From Triops longicaudatus (lineage: Eukaryota > Arthropoda > Branchiopoda > Notostraca > Triopsidae): DNA of 64,000 nucleotides. Position 1 is the stretch's first letter, and each line of letters begins with the position of its first letter. Shown piece after piece: positions 21,238 through 32,001 of this stretch. Both the position numbers and the translations under genes were made by a program. The stretch is taken from positions 310,001 through 374,000 of the forward strand of contig JAGQDJ010000016.1 of NCBI GenBank assembly GCA_022885665.1, given 5' to 3'. The notes beneath the pieces are model-generated. The model ran no database searches. It was given only the letters and a program-made list of their open reading frames with translations, and was not told where the DNA came from.

Positions 21238-24200
21238 ACCAAATTTCTAGCTAAAAATTCATATCTGTTCAATGAGCGTAAGTGGAGTCTTTGTAATTAT
21301 TTATCAGGCATGGCCAAACACCCTTTAGTTGAGCGAAGCATTACTTAAATCGAAATTTTCTTGCGTTGTATCATACGAGATCCTAAGCTCAGTACGCAGT
21401 GAAGCGCTTTATGCTTTTAGACGCTGTCCAAGGAATTAGACTCAACTCTCGTACTTCCATGGACCTTCCAGTCATTTCACCAAATGTTCTCAAAGTGGAC
21501 ATAATGGCTGTGCACCCAACTTTTGAGCGTAATCTGAAGTGTTCGAGAGATTTCTGCGCAGCTGTTGGTCAGTGCAGGGATAATTTGGCCTCTGTGCAAC
21601 GAAACTTGAGTACGTGAGTGGTGGCTCTCAAAGTACTTGGGAGCCAAGTTGGAGCCATCTGGGTGCATTGTTGCCCCTCCTGTTTTTCGTCTCTCGTGTC
21701 TTGGAGGTCGCCATTCTTCCCTTCGTCTATGTGTCACCGTTAGGGAAATTGACGTAGCAAGAGGACAGCGCTGAGTTAAGGAGCCTGGGCTGTCCGTTCG
21801 TAAAACCTCGTTAGCTAGAACAAAAGTATACGCTTCTGGTTGGTCTGTCTCCCAGACAAATAAAAAGCATTCTTAGAGAAGTTTCGGGTCATGAAGATGG
21901 CCACCAGGACAATGGTTAAGAAGCGATTTTTCTATGGTATGTGAGCATAGCCGAAATAAACATCACGAAACTTTTCGGGGGGATGTAATAAAGTTAGAAG
22001 ACGCACGCAAAAGTTGCTAGGGAGACGAAGACTTAAAAAAAATGGAAGTGGAGAAGAGAAATTACGGCCCTGCTCGTAGCGTGAAGGAGGCCCTTTTTGC
22101 CTAAGTTTGGCAATGCTGTGGGCATGGGCATGGCGTGGGTAGTAGTGTAAGGGTCATGAATCTGGCGATGATTTTGGCAAAGGGCTAGAAACCATTTGAG
22201 TTGGAGTTTTAAAGAGCCCATAACCTTTGCGTTTGATGTCCCAAGTTATCTTCGACGCCCCAACCCGCTTGCTGGGCTACTAGGCGTCCTATTTTTTGCG
22301 GCCCTGGCTCGTATCACCTCGCCGCTGTTGCTTTGCTTTCTGTGTGTGTGTGTGCGGCAATGTCTGCTCCACGCTAAAAGCGCGCTAGATCAGCAAAACT
22401 GGCATCTGGGGGAGAAGAATACGACAGCAACTCGGACGATACACTCACTCACTGACTGACACACCCGCACATACATACCCAAGTTCTCTTATTCAACACT
22501 TTATCAGTGGACCCAAAGCACCATCAGATGCCCCTTGCCTCCCCCTGGCAGAAACTCCACCTCTGCGTTCGTTTATTTCCTCAAACAAATCTCCTGAAGT
22601 CTAACAAAAGTCTGCGAACAAGCCGACAGACACACAACTCGGAAAAAAAAGCTCGCATTATGGGCCAGCAACACAGCATCGTTAAAAATCCGGGGAAGAA
22701 AAAAGAAAAAAAAAGTTTGACCGGGGAAAGGAAAATGGAAGGGGGGCCCTCGCGAATTGCTTTTTCTCCAATCAACCTTCTAAACAAGACATCAACAAGA
22801 GGCATTGTGTGCATAACAGTCGTTCCAAGCAGATCATGGGCTCCAGATTACTTCATCATCTCTGACTTCTCTTACAACGCCTCTGCTCACCGGATTCTCT
22901 CTCTCTCTCTTGCTTGTCTGTCTTGTCTTTCGATCACTGACAGCACTTGCTGTACGCTGGCTGCGCCCACACCGTCCTCCTGGACTACTCTTCCCGAGTG
23001 ACAATCCAAGGTGGTCCTCTGTTGGCTTTCCTGACTTTTTTTGGCGGGGTTTTCACTTCTTTTTCTATAGCCTGTACCCCCAAAAGTGCCTACAGGCGGG
23101 AATGTGCTAAGAAATCTGACTAGCAACACCTGCAATCGTAAGTTTGTCATAATATTTGAATATTCGATGTGTTTTGTGAGTTGGAAGAGCTGGGCGGGTT
23201 GGTCAACAATAACTTTTTTCTCTAAAAAAAAGAACGCTTCGTTTTGCATGCCGAGTGTCTAACGAGCTTTTCCCTTAAGCTTTCCACATATCTTGTCAAG
23301 CACCTTTCGAGTTTCTTCAGTTATTATTTTGTGGATGATGGCTGTGCCCGAGACAGACATTGTCTTGTCTTGCCCCGAAAAAACAATGCTGGGTGCGTTA
23401 TTTTTTTTTAAGTGTGTGGAGTCGTTTTGGTGTGCGTGTGTGTTTTCGGTGTTTTATGAGTTAAAGGAGGGAGAGCCAAAAGTTTGAGCATACAAAAGTT
23501 TTAAAGACAAAGTTGTGCTTGGAGTGGTTCGATGCAAACGAGAGCGGCGAGTGTGCAACTAAAATAGAGGCCTTTTTTGTTTTTCTGGGATGGATGGTTT
23601 GGGGAATCTTATTACATGAACCAGACTCGGTGTGTGGCATCGAAATGATCGAAAATGAGCTACTTTTATTGGGGAGAGAGGGGCATTAAAAATGAGCCAA
23701 CGCTGCAATTTGTTGGTGAGCGCGCCCAAACCGACTCGGGTATGCTTATTTATATAGATAACCATTGGAATATTAACCCTTACTCCCGAAGGAAAAAAAA
23801 TAACAAGACTTTGTCTTCCACCACAAAGTAATTTCTGGACGGTAGATACTCATCTCGCAAAGACGTTAACACAAAACCTAACAGGAAAAAAGAGTGTACG
23901 CAAATGTTACGAGGAGCCGGATGCACCAAGTTGGGATTCTCATCAACTTTGGGAAGTGTTATTGCTCGTACATTTCTTTCGTGCGCGGCCTCCTTAGCTT
24001 ACAAATGTTGCCCAACGTAGCAATTCGTTTTCTTACTGGTACTGCTGTATTTAATTATTTTTGGGCGCTGGCAAGATTTTTGTCGAATGTGTTTTTTTTT
24101 TCGGCAGTTCGTTATAATAGCGCAAAAGTTCTCCAGAGTTTGTAATTTTCCGCCTTTGCCGTTCGATCCTTTCATCATTAAAGTAATAAAGAGCCCTGGA

Positions 24201-25393
24201 GGAGTGGATTAGATCGAAATTTTTAGTGCGTGACAGTCTGCTGGGGAAAAGCGATGTGCGTTGGCCCGAACGCGAGTGGAAAAGGGAATAAATAATAGCA
24301 GAGCGGTCGAGTTGCTGACTTGCGAAAGGTGTGCGCACATTTGCATAGTAAAGTGCAGTCTGCTTTTGGTTTCGAGTGGGGTATGTTGCACAGGGTGAGT
24401 TGGGATGAAAGGGGATGATAATGGATGGCTGACAAGCTTGTAATACGAATTCCCCTATATACGTGCAGCACACGTTTGAGAAATAGCGTCCGTCTCGGAG
24501 TTATCCCCGGGAGAGGGGAATAATTTGAACTAACACTGTGGAACTACGGTTTTCACCAGTTGGGGGGCTAAAATTACGTTAATCACCGGGTATGCAAGCC
24601 CTGGAGAGCAAGAACAGCTTGACTTGCAGTCTTGCTAGTCATCTTAGCATGGATGCCTGAAATGTTTGCAACGCAGACGGGAGAGATTATGTTAAGCTTT
24701 CTGAGCCCTTTTTTTGACTTAAAAAAGAATATGCTAGGAATGAATAGAAAACGTCATGCCAACACCTGGCTGAGAAAATGATCAATTAAGGTGACGTCGT
24801 TGCAGATAATCAGCTAGTTGTTGACTTAAATGTGCGCTTAAAAACTGTTAACTACTGCAAACAAACGTTAAAAATTGAAGTAAAACCGTTTTGAATGAAG
24901 TTTACAACGTCAATGAAAGGTTGTTGCTATCTTTACTCTACGTAAAGTTTTGTAGTGAAGGATTTCTGGTGCGATTGACAAGCCAGGTTATGAAAGACTG
25001 CGTGTATGATAGGAAGAAAGTGGATTTCGTTGCGAATTTAGACTTTTCAACGACCGAATTACGCGTTTGAAGCGTTTGTTCGCGGTCAAAAGCTTTTAAA
25101 CGATAAGTTTACGTTTTTAAGCTATCTTTGTAACGTTTAGTGAGTTGTTCGGTTGATTGAAGTCTTATGTTTTGCGTCTTAATGCGTAAAAGTCTATACG
25201 CATTTCGCGTTGCGTAAAATCTTAGCTTGTAAATACGTTTAAAATGAAAACTACCATCTTATTCCGAGTTGTTAATATCTAACTATAAGTCTTCGATGTC
25301 GTTGTATGTTTTCTGTGTAAGATTTTCTGGCAGAAACGTGCGTCTTGGGAATTATTTATGTAATGATTAGTAAGATTGTGAGTTTCGCAATAT
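21238..25393. other. Long non-coding stretch with a pyrimidine-rich segment
   Basis: Between about 22.2 and 23.1 kb the plus strand is C/T-rich, with (TG)7 at 22341-22354 and (CT)7 at 22897-22910. A 164-codon plus frame (22507-23001) and a 120-codon minus frame (22887-23249) overlap there, with no domain recognised. A 7-bp stem GCCTGTA/TACAGGC lies at 23070-23076 with 23091-23097. A stem TGGCTC/GAGCCA lies around 21623-21645. A minus frame of 140 codons at 24051-24473 opens with GTG, not ATG. From 24.5 kb onward the DNA is AT-rich with a T/G bias on the plus strand. No gene is supported. Confidence 0.35.
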
Positions 25394-25442
25394 TTCTTAT
25401 TTTACTTGCACCTTTTTAATACGTATACAAGTAAAATAAGAA
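25394..25442. repeat. 15-bp perfect inverted repeat, miRNA-like hairpin
   Basis: TTCTTATTTTACTTG (25394-25408) and CAAGTAAAATAAGAA (25428-25442) pair perfectly over 15 bp around a 19-nt loop. Outside these, ATAT on the left and ATAT on the right extend the pairing past a small bulge, giving an approximately 60-nt stem-loop. The geometry resembles a short pre-miRNA or a tiny MITE. No TA or longer target duplication is evident. AT-rich content makes the fold weaker than its length suggests. Confidence 0.6.
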
Positions 25443-26735
25443 CTATATCGATTTTTCCAATTTCGGAAATGTTCAGTTGAAAAGTTTTTGTCTTTCTGTG
25501 AAGACACCTCTGTGCCACGTAATTTCCATAAAACAGGCGTGAATATTCTTAGCCTTTTTTGAAGTACCAGCATGGGTATTCAGCGTATCGACTTCTTAAT
25601 GTGTTAGGAACGCTACGTTAATGTTTAGTTTGTATAAAAAGTGAATGTTGTAAAGGTAGATTTTAAGCTCAAAATATCCCGAAGCTGATTTACGTTTCAT
25701 ATATATTTGCTTCAGTGGAACAGTTTTAAGTTTTGCATCAATAGAGCTGCGAATTTCTCCGAATTTTTGAAACGTTTAGATATATAAAATAACGTCACTG
25801 TAATTAAGTGCGTCTAGTAGAATTTAGGCAGTAATTATTGTAGTTTTCTTATTCCCGTTGTCAGTAGTAGGGTACTGTACTCAGATTTGGCTTGAACTCA
25901 TCTTGTATGTTGCGCTTTTTGGCTCAAAATTGCGTTGAAAACAATAGTTGCAATGTCTCCGACTTATTAGACGTTTGGTTACAGTATATAGAGGAGTTTC
26001 ACTGTAATTAGGTTTGTTTAATAACACATAAGGGACACTTTTTGGCCGAATAATTGTTTCCCGTCCCATTGGTACGTTCTAGTACTTTCAGGTTAGCTTT
26101 GCTGGCTTGTTGGTTTAGAATGAGCTTTATGAGTGCGGTTTCGCGTTGAGCGTTGTTTCAGAAAATTGCTTTTACTATTTCGTTCTTATTCTTCTGCAGC
26201 GTTAAATCGTAGCCCATAATCACTTGGTTAACGAGCTAACTGTCAAAAAACGTAAAAAAAAACGATACTAAGGAAAGTAAAGATTCCCTTGCAGCGTACT
26301 TGCATTGGTTGGCCTGCACTGTTATTTCTCCTTGTTACTCTCAAGGTTCACGATTGTAACAAATCCGTCTATTGCAGGGTGCAGGTGTTTCGAACCGAAA
26401 AAACTCAAGACACAGTTTATGCTTTGCTATCACGCACGTCGAAAAAACTGAGCTTCTTGTTGATGAGCACTTCTCACACTACCACGAGAAAAAAGGAACT
26501 GGAAAATAAAAATTACCTAAAATTAACGGCATCAGTATCCTTGATTCGGTTGCTGCGTTCCATTCCAACGATTTTTTTTAAAAAACAAAAACTTCCTCGC
26601 TAGCAATATTCCTGGCTGTAATGCGAGCCTTTGCACTTAGCGTGAGAACAAGTCACACAGTTCAGTGTTAAAAGTACCTAACGTCTTGAGTTGTGATTAC
26701 CAGTAATTTATTAGCTTCATTAACGCGTAATTGAG
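25443..26735. other. AT-rich stretch with a Tigger-like end
   Basis: Around 25981-26004 the sequence ending GAGGAGTTTCACTG followed by TA reads, in reverse complement, like a Tigger-type terminus (CAGTGAAACTCCTC). A 104-codon plus frame at 26289-26603 opens with TTG, has a hydrophobic start and is otherwise Thr/Ser/Lys-rich. I do not regard it as supported. Confidence 0.3.
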
Positions 26736-27258
26736 ATGACACAAACCAAATATGCGGAAGGTGACAAGATTTGCAAGTTCACTCGATGCCAAATCTCACA
26801 CAGAACTGTCTTCGCAGTGACGTCTGAACTCCTTGGGAAGCTGTCTCATGCTAGCTGGCTCTTTTTTTTTGCTCCCGTAAAGATAAAATTCGCAACCGTC
26901 TCCGATGCAACAAGAAATATAGGACAGAATTAAAGCAAAAAACGGTGAAGCATATCAGTCATGGGTGAAGGCACTTAGCCTTTCAAGTTTTCACTCCCAA
27001 CCGTCACAACTTGCCATTTTTGCGCCTTTTTTGCTCGTAGACAAGGTCGAAATTGAGCCAACACGGTTTGTCGCATATTGTGGGGGCAAAAAAATTGGCA
27101 AACCGCTGAGGTTAACCTTTGCAACGCAAATTGGCGTTGACAAGGCAGAGCGAAACAGCAGCAAAAAAAGACGGATAACCGCGAGCTGGGAAGTGCAACG
27201 CTTGCTGCTTGGAGGAAGAAGATTTTTACGGCACGAACATTACAACGCGTTGGCCTAA
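26736..27258 (+). pseudogene. Coding-like stretch in two frames
   Basis: An ATG at 26736 (GAGATGA context) opens 65 codons to a TAA at 26931-26933. The frame one base over is open from about 26920 to a TAA at 27256-27258, about 112 codons, without any ATG. If read through one frameshift near 26920-26933, the two form about 175 codons. The second part is balanced in composition, with hydrophobic, acidic (Lys-Val-Glu-Ile-Glu-Pro) and strongly basic (Ser-Ser-Lys-Lys-Arg-Arg) segments and a His-rich end. I recognise no family. A decayed gene, an exon pair without a visible intron, or chance are all possible. Confidence 0.25.
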
Positions 27259-27324
27259 CCAGCGCTCAGACACGGGAAAGCACGGTGAGGCCCGGGGACC
27301 AATGGCAACCCCGAGGTCGGCCAT
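27226..27324 (-). CDS. Candidate 32-residue ORF at a YY1-type start
   Basis: On the minus strand, CAAGATGGCCGAC provides an ATG at 27324-27322 in excellent context that is also a YY1-type motif, often found at or just downstream of animal transcription starts. A CCAAT core (27296-27300 on the plus strand) and a CACGCCC box (27334-27340) flank it. The ORF from this ATG is 32 residues, starting Met-Ala-Asp-Leu-Gly-Val-Ala-Ile. It is the tail of a longer frame open upstream to 27777 (183 codons, opening with TTG). It may be the first coding exon of a leftward gene or a short upstream ORF. No donor of good quality was placed. Confidence 0.25.
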   Translation of the reverse strand: MADLGVAIGPRASPCFPVSERWLGQRVVMFVP

Positions 27325-27866
27325 CTTGACTGGTTTAACCACGCCCGTTTTCCCTCTTCTACTCGGTGAAACTTTTTTTTTTTGCGAGCTTTTTTGCTCC
27401 ATGGCAGTTTTGTTGTCAGATATAGAAGATATGAACAACCCCTTTTTTAGGCCACCTTTTTGAGCCTCCTTGCGTTTTAGACACTTGAGAGTTGCTCGGT
27501 TCTCAGCCGAAAGCCTACGGTTTTTTTTTAGCGGCTGTAATATATGTGGAGACATGCCATAGTTTATATCGGTAGGCTTGAAGTTTTCTTTGGTAAGGTT
27601 CGGTACCGATACTTGAGTAAAGCATGGGAAGACTGGTGGGCAAGAGTGTCCAAAGTGCCTCTGTAACCGTTTTATACCGTAACGGTGGCGGCATATTGGC
27701 AAAATATTGAGCCTTTGGGATTTTGTACGAGCAAAAAATTGGCTTTTGCTTGTAAGCCTTTTGAAGGTTTGTGTCAAGCTATTTCTGGTAACCTCGCTTT
27801 TACCTTGTTAGAGAGAGGGTAAATTTATGTGATAGTAGTTTGCTGAAAGCATCGATTGGAAATGCA
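27325..27866. other. Upstream region of the leftward YY1-type site
   Basis: The minus frame described in the previous entry remains open through this stretch and encodes a Lys/Arg/Ser-rich sequence. Poly-T runs occur near 27372 and 27523. No separate feature is supported. Confidence 0.3.
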
Positions 27867-28112
27867 ATGGAGTCAATACCACGTACGTTGCGCAGGTTCG
27901 GGAGCCGCGGTGGCCAATTGATGCCTTATGTTGGCGATCTTTATTTCAGTGTGAATAAACTGTATTTTATTTATGCGTTTATAGGCTTGGTGAAGTATGG
28001 TATAGGAGTTTTATTTCTTTACAACTCTTTATTAAGTTTTGGCGAAATAAATTTCGCGGGGAGCGTTTATATATTTTTTACTTTACTTATTTTTCCTTTT
28101 TTAGTTTTGTAA
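27867..28112 (+). CDS. Candidate 81-residue hydrophobic ORF
   Basis: ATG at 27867 has good context (GCAATGG). The product starts with a basic segment (Pro-Arg-Thr-Leu-Arg-Arg-Phe) and then has two strongly hydrophobic segments, about residues 34-52 and 62-81, which would suit a two-span membrane protein. The plus strand is T-rich, so Phe, Leu, Ile and Val are favoured by composition alone. No family is recognised. Confidence 0.2.
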   Translation: MESIPRTLRRFGSRGGQLMPYVGDLYFSVNKLYFIYAFIGLVKYGIGVLFLYNSLLSFGEINFAGSVYIFFTLLIFPFLVL

Positions 28113-29371
28113 TTTGGTACGTGTCATTTTTTTATTTTCAGTTTTATTCTCATGTCGAGGGTTTATTTCTTTCATTTATTTTCTTTCCTACTATGTAGTT
28201 TGCTTTTTTCTTTAGTAAATTTTACGACCTATTGACAGAACGCCGGAAAATACTTTGCAATGTGTTTTAATATTCATAGGGTGTCTAGCTTCGTTAGTGG
28301 TCTTGTGTATTATAGCAGCGTAGCTTTTTATCGTAATTGAGGGCCAAACGACGCGAAGAATGCGGGCAATTTATGTTCGTGACGTTGGTGGTTTTTGCTT
28401 GAAATACTTACCGAAAACTAGTATTGTAAATAGCTTTCATACGTTTTGACCAATAAGGGCATGTATATTTTATCGGCGATTTTCAAAGCTGGATACTTTA
28501 CCTTCTGTGACAAACATTACTATACAAACGTCTTTATAGAAGTTTATCACAGTAGTTACAGCTCTTCACTTGATTTTAGATTATTTTCTATTAATATTTT
28601 TCAGATTAAATATATTTGATTTATAAGAATACTTACCGTCAAGTACAACTCGGAACGACTCAATATATCGTGTATTTCAGTATCATACATAATGTTTCAA
28701 ATTTGGGAATTTTATTTACTGCGAGAAAAGGATGGAGGATTTTGTCGATTGGTGTATCATACCTTGTTAAAGCACTTGAGTGTTACATTGTTGTAACACG
28801 CCATAACAAGGAGTTTTACTTTTTACTTTCTAGATGGCGAAATTTTGCTGTCTAAATAGCGAAGTCGCCATATGGATTTTCTCAACAAAATTTGTCATGC
28901 GATTTGTATCGAACTTAGCGAATTCATTTTCAAAGCGAGGTCGCTTATTTTGAGTTATTTTTGCATTGTAGTGTTTTGTCAAAGAAAATAAAGCACAGGA
29001 TACTCAAGGAAAGATGGCCGTTATTTCGGTGCGAGATAAGTTACATGCAAGACAGTTTTTATTTCGTCTCGGTCTAACCTAAAAAGTATCTCGATGAGAA
29101 ATTTCGCGCTTATTTGCCTGAAATGTTGCGAAGAAAATGACAGGTTATGTACCGAGAGTGGCCGTAGCTCGAGATGCTGTTTTTCCGCATTTTTTTACGA
29201 GATGCCGTATAAAAACATAGCTTTGTCGTGACCCCGCACTTAATGCATGGCCGTGCTGAATAAAGCCAACTAAAAAAGAAAGACACAGAACGACGAGAAA
29301 GGCAAGCGAAAAAAAAAAGAAAAAAGTTTTGCTGGCTCGCTTCCCTCATACGGTTGGCCGCGCTTTATATC
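28113..29371. other. AT-rich stretch with an isolated TATA box
   Basis: A TATAAAAA box occurs at 29208-29215 on the plus strand. A sequence AAAGATGGCCG (29010s) again resembles the YY1-type motif. No exon was identified. Confidence 0.3.
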
Positions 29372-29440
29372 ACGTCATTACAAGTGTGGCGCAGCTTTGG
29401 CAATATTATATAGTCCCAACCATCTCGGGGAGTTAGCAGT
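29372..29440 (+). promoter_or_regulatory. CRE-like, TATA and Inr core promoter candidate
   Basis: CACGTCAT (29371-29378) is a CRE-like half-palindrome, followed 29 bp later by a TATA box (TTATATAG, 29406-29413) and, about 31 bp after the TATA, an initiator-like AGCAGTT with its adenine at 29438. The spacing is that of a textbook TATA-Inr promoter. The downstream 300 bp contains no good ATG frame; the nearest plus frame is 29709-29894 (61 codons, pyrimidine-rich). Confidence 0.4.
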
Positions 29441-31975
29441 TGTAGCAGCGAACACTAAGCAGCCCGTGTCTCCTATTTTCTTTCCCCCCACGCTCGTTTT
29501 TATTCTTATGATATGAAATAGCCAGAAAAACAGGGAAGAAATGCCACTACAATGACTCGATAATATCGGATAAAAGAGAGATGCAGAACCCCTGTGTGCT
29601 CTCGCTAACGGATATGGCCTCGTATCCTGTCAGGTTAGGCCTTTTTTAAGGTTGTCGCATCTGGGCCTGACGCAAAACCATCAGAAACCTAAAAGTTAAC
29701 TGCAGGAAATGTTGGTACCTAGTTACAGACTTTGTCCGCTTTTATTTCCACTTCCCGAATTTTCTTTTCTTTTTCTGCTCTTAAAAAATGTCCGCCAGGG
29801 AAATAAAATCGTAATGTCCGCCCCTTTTACCCCCTTAAAAAGTGTACTCTTTTCGAGGATTGCTTTATTCATTGTCTGTTTCGAATGTAACTGATGTCCA
29901 ACGTTTCAACTTCCTGCACTGTTTCGGGTGCAGTTTCCTATAATTTTCTGAAAATTGCAGGCAGACATCAAATGTTCCACAATACTTGCGAATTCAATGG
30001 AACCAACGACAGGAAACGCAAGAAGCTTAGGCAAATGTTCACTTCAAACTGCTAGTTCACCAAAAATAAGTTTTACTTTTATTCTCGCTTACAGCAACCA
30101 AGAATTCTGTGACGATTTTAACGTTAAATTTCGGTTGTGTCCTTAAATTTCAATTACATTTGACTGTTTTCTCACTTCAATGAATTTTGAATGAATCTGG
30201 TTATTATACTTCAATTGTCTACGTCAAGTCATAGTCGTTTGGTTAAAGTTCAATTTATATGTTTAAATTCCACGTAAATAAAATTTAGCAAAAAAATATT
30301 TCACTTAAAGCGAATTTAATTTTGTGTGTGCGATGCTAATACTAGCAAGTTTCAAATTACACTGCTTGAAGTATGTCTTTTAAAATCAGTGTATCCTGGA
30401 ATTCCACTAAATAAAGCCACTTTAAATATCATTGAAATATTTCTTATTTTTCGAATGTATCTCCGTTTTATCCTTAAATTTAGCGTAAATCTTCGAATTT
30501 CGCGTAATTATTTCGTAGTTTGCGCTTCAAGCCGTATCTTGTATTCCTGCGACCCTTGATAACAATCTGTTGGGCTCATCAGGCAAGAACAGTGAAATAA
30601 CACAAAATTTTACGTAAAGAATGAACATTATAATTATTGAAACCGATTTATTATTTTTGACGCATTTTGTGATTTAATTGATAACATAACTTTCATTATA
30701 CAATGGACGATACGATAATAATGTCGCTTAATATTTAATTGATCATAATATCACTTTTACGATATTAGTGTACAATACGTTATCAGCCTCACTTTCATAT
30801 TTAGATAACACTGTCATTGAAATCGCAGGAGTATCCTTAAGCACCCTCAGTTTAACTTAAATCTAATTTTTACGATACTTCTACATTTAAAATGTTTTCA
30901 AGGTGTTACATATACAAGACATTAAAACGAACAATAGTTAAAGCCTTTTATTGTAACACGCGACAAAAGTTGTCATTAGGGAAGGATGTTTTCAAAGTAG
31001 TGGTATATAGTCCTATTTCGTAGTTAATAAAATGTTTAAAAGCTTGTGTTGTAATGGTAGCACCAGTAAGGAGAAAAGTGTAACTTGATCCTGGGCTTAT
31101 TGCACTGTCGTAAAGAGTATGAGGGTTATGCCGTACGTTAGCGATAGTTCGGGCTTAACCATAAACTTCACAAGACAGTCATCGAAAGACCATCATCGTT
31201 TTGTTACTTTTAGTTTGATTTATTGCGTGTGTGCAACAAAATAGCTACTAAGCTGCGTGAAGGGATTTCATTCCAATTTAAATGCATATTTATTTTCCAT
31301 TGAGACATTTATCCTTCCGGTAAGTTTGAAGGTTTCTGAAATTGTAAACTCCCTATTTTAGTGCTTACTTTGATTTTTTTTTTTATTTTACGAAGCTCCT
31401 AAGGTAGCAGGCTTGGCAACACAAGAGGCAAAGTTGAAGTAATTTCTCGATGTTAGATGTCGGGAGTCGGTTTTAATTGCTACTCATAAGCTAAGTTAGT
31501 TGAATACTCAAAAACTGGAAGAGTCCAGGCAAGTTTCGCAGTTATTATCAAGCCATCATTGAGCAAGAGCAGCTAAGCGCCCTCCAAAGAAGAAAATGAA
31601 GACGAAAAAATAGAAGCGAAAGCCAAAGTCTGCGATGACTAGTGTCTAACGAAGCCATGAACTCTTGTGTGATATAAAAGAGAGACTATGATGTTCCTAA
31701 CTACCCCGTTACTGCCCAATTACTGTTTGCTTCGAACGGGGCTAAGCCGAGTTAAGGTATAAGTTACACAGCCTTTAAAAAACCAGACTTGGGTTGATGA
31801 ACACCCTCTCTTAAAACGGACTTTGTAGGACCAAAATGTACGCGTTAACGAGCCACGGAGGTCATAAGTAATCTGTCTGAGTTGTTAAGCTCACCTGACT
31901 TCTTCTGTACAGCAGTACCCACTAGGTTAGCGACGGGCTTTTCCCCCCCTTTCCACCCAGTGAGCTTCATCTAAC
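29441..31975. other. AT-rich gene-poor stretch
   Basis: No exon, RNA or transposon was recognised. A 77-codon plus frame (30326-30559) opens without a good ATG. The region around 30.6-31.0 kb is very AT-rich. Confidence 0.45.
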
Positions 31976-32001
31976 CTCCTTGGCGTGCCCAGTCCAAGGA
32001 G
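31976..32001. repeat. 8-bp perfect hairpin
   Basis: CTCCTTGG (31976-31983) pairs with CCAAGGAG (31994-32001) around a 10-nt loop, in a locally C-rich segment with a run of C at 31943-31949. It might be part of a structured transcript; nothing else supports that. Confidence 0.4.

Noticed and set aside
22507..23001. 164-codon plus-strand frame as a gene
   Set aside because: Pyrimidine-rich, Ser/Leu/Thr-rich translation with CT and TG microsatellites, and an antisense frame also open; no domain.
24051..24473. 140-codon minus-strand frame as a gene
   Set aside because: Opens with GTG, no ATG in good context near the start, and two other frames are open over the same DNA.
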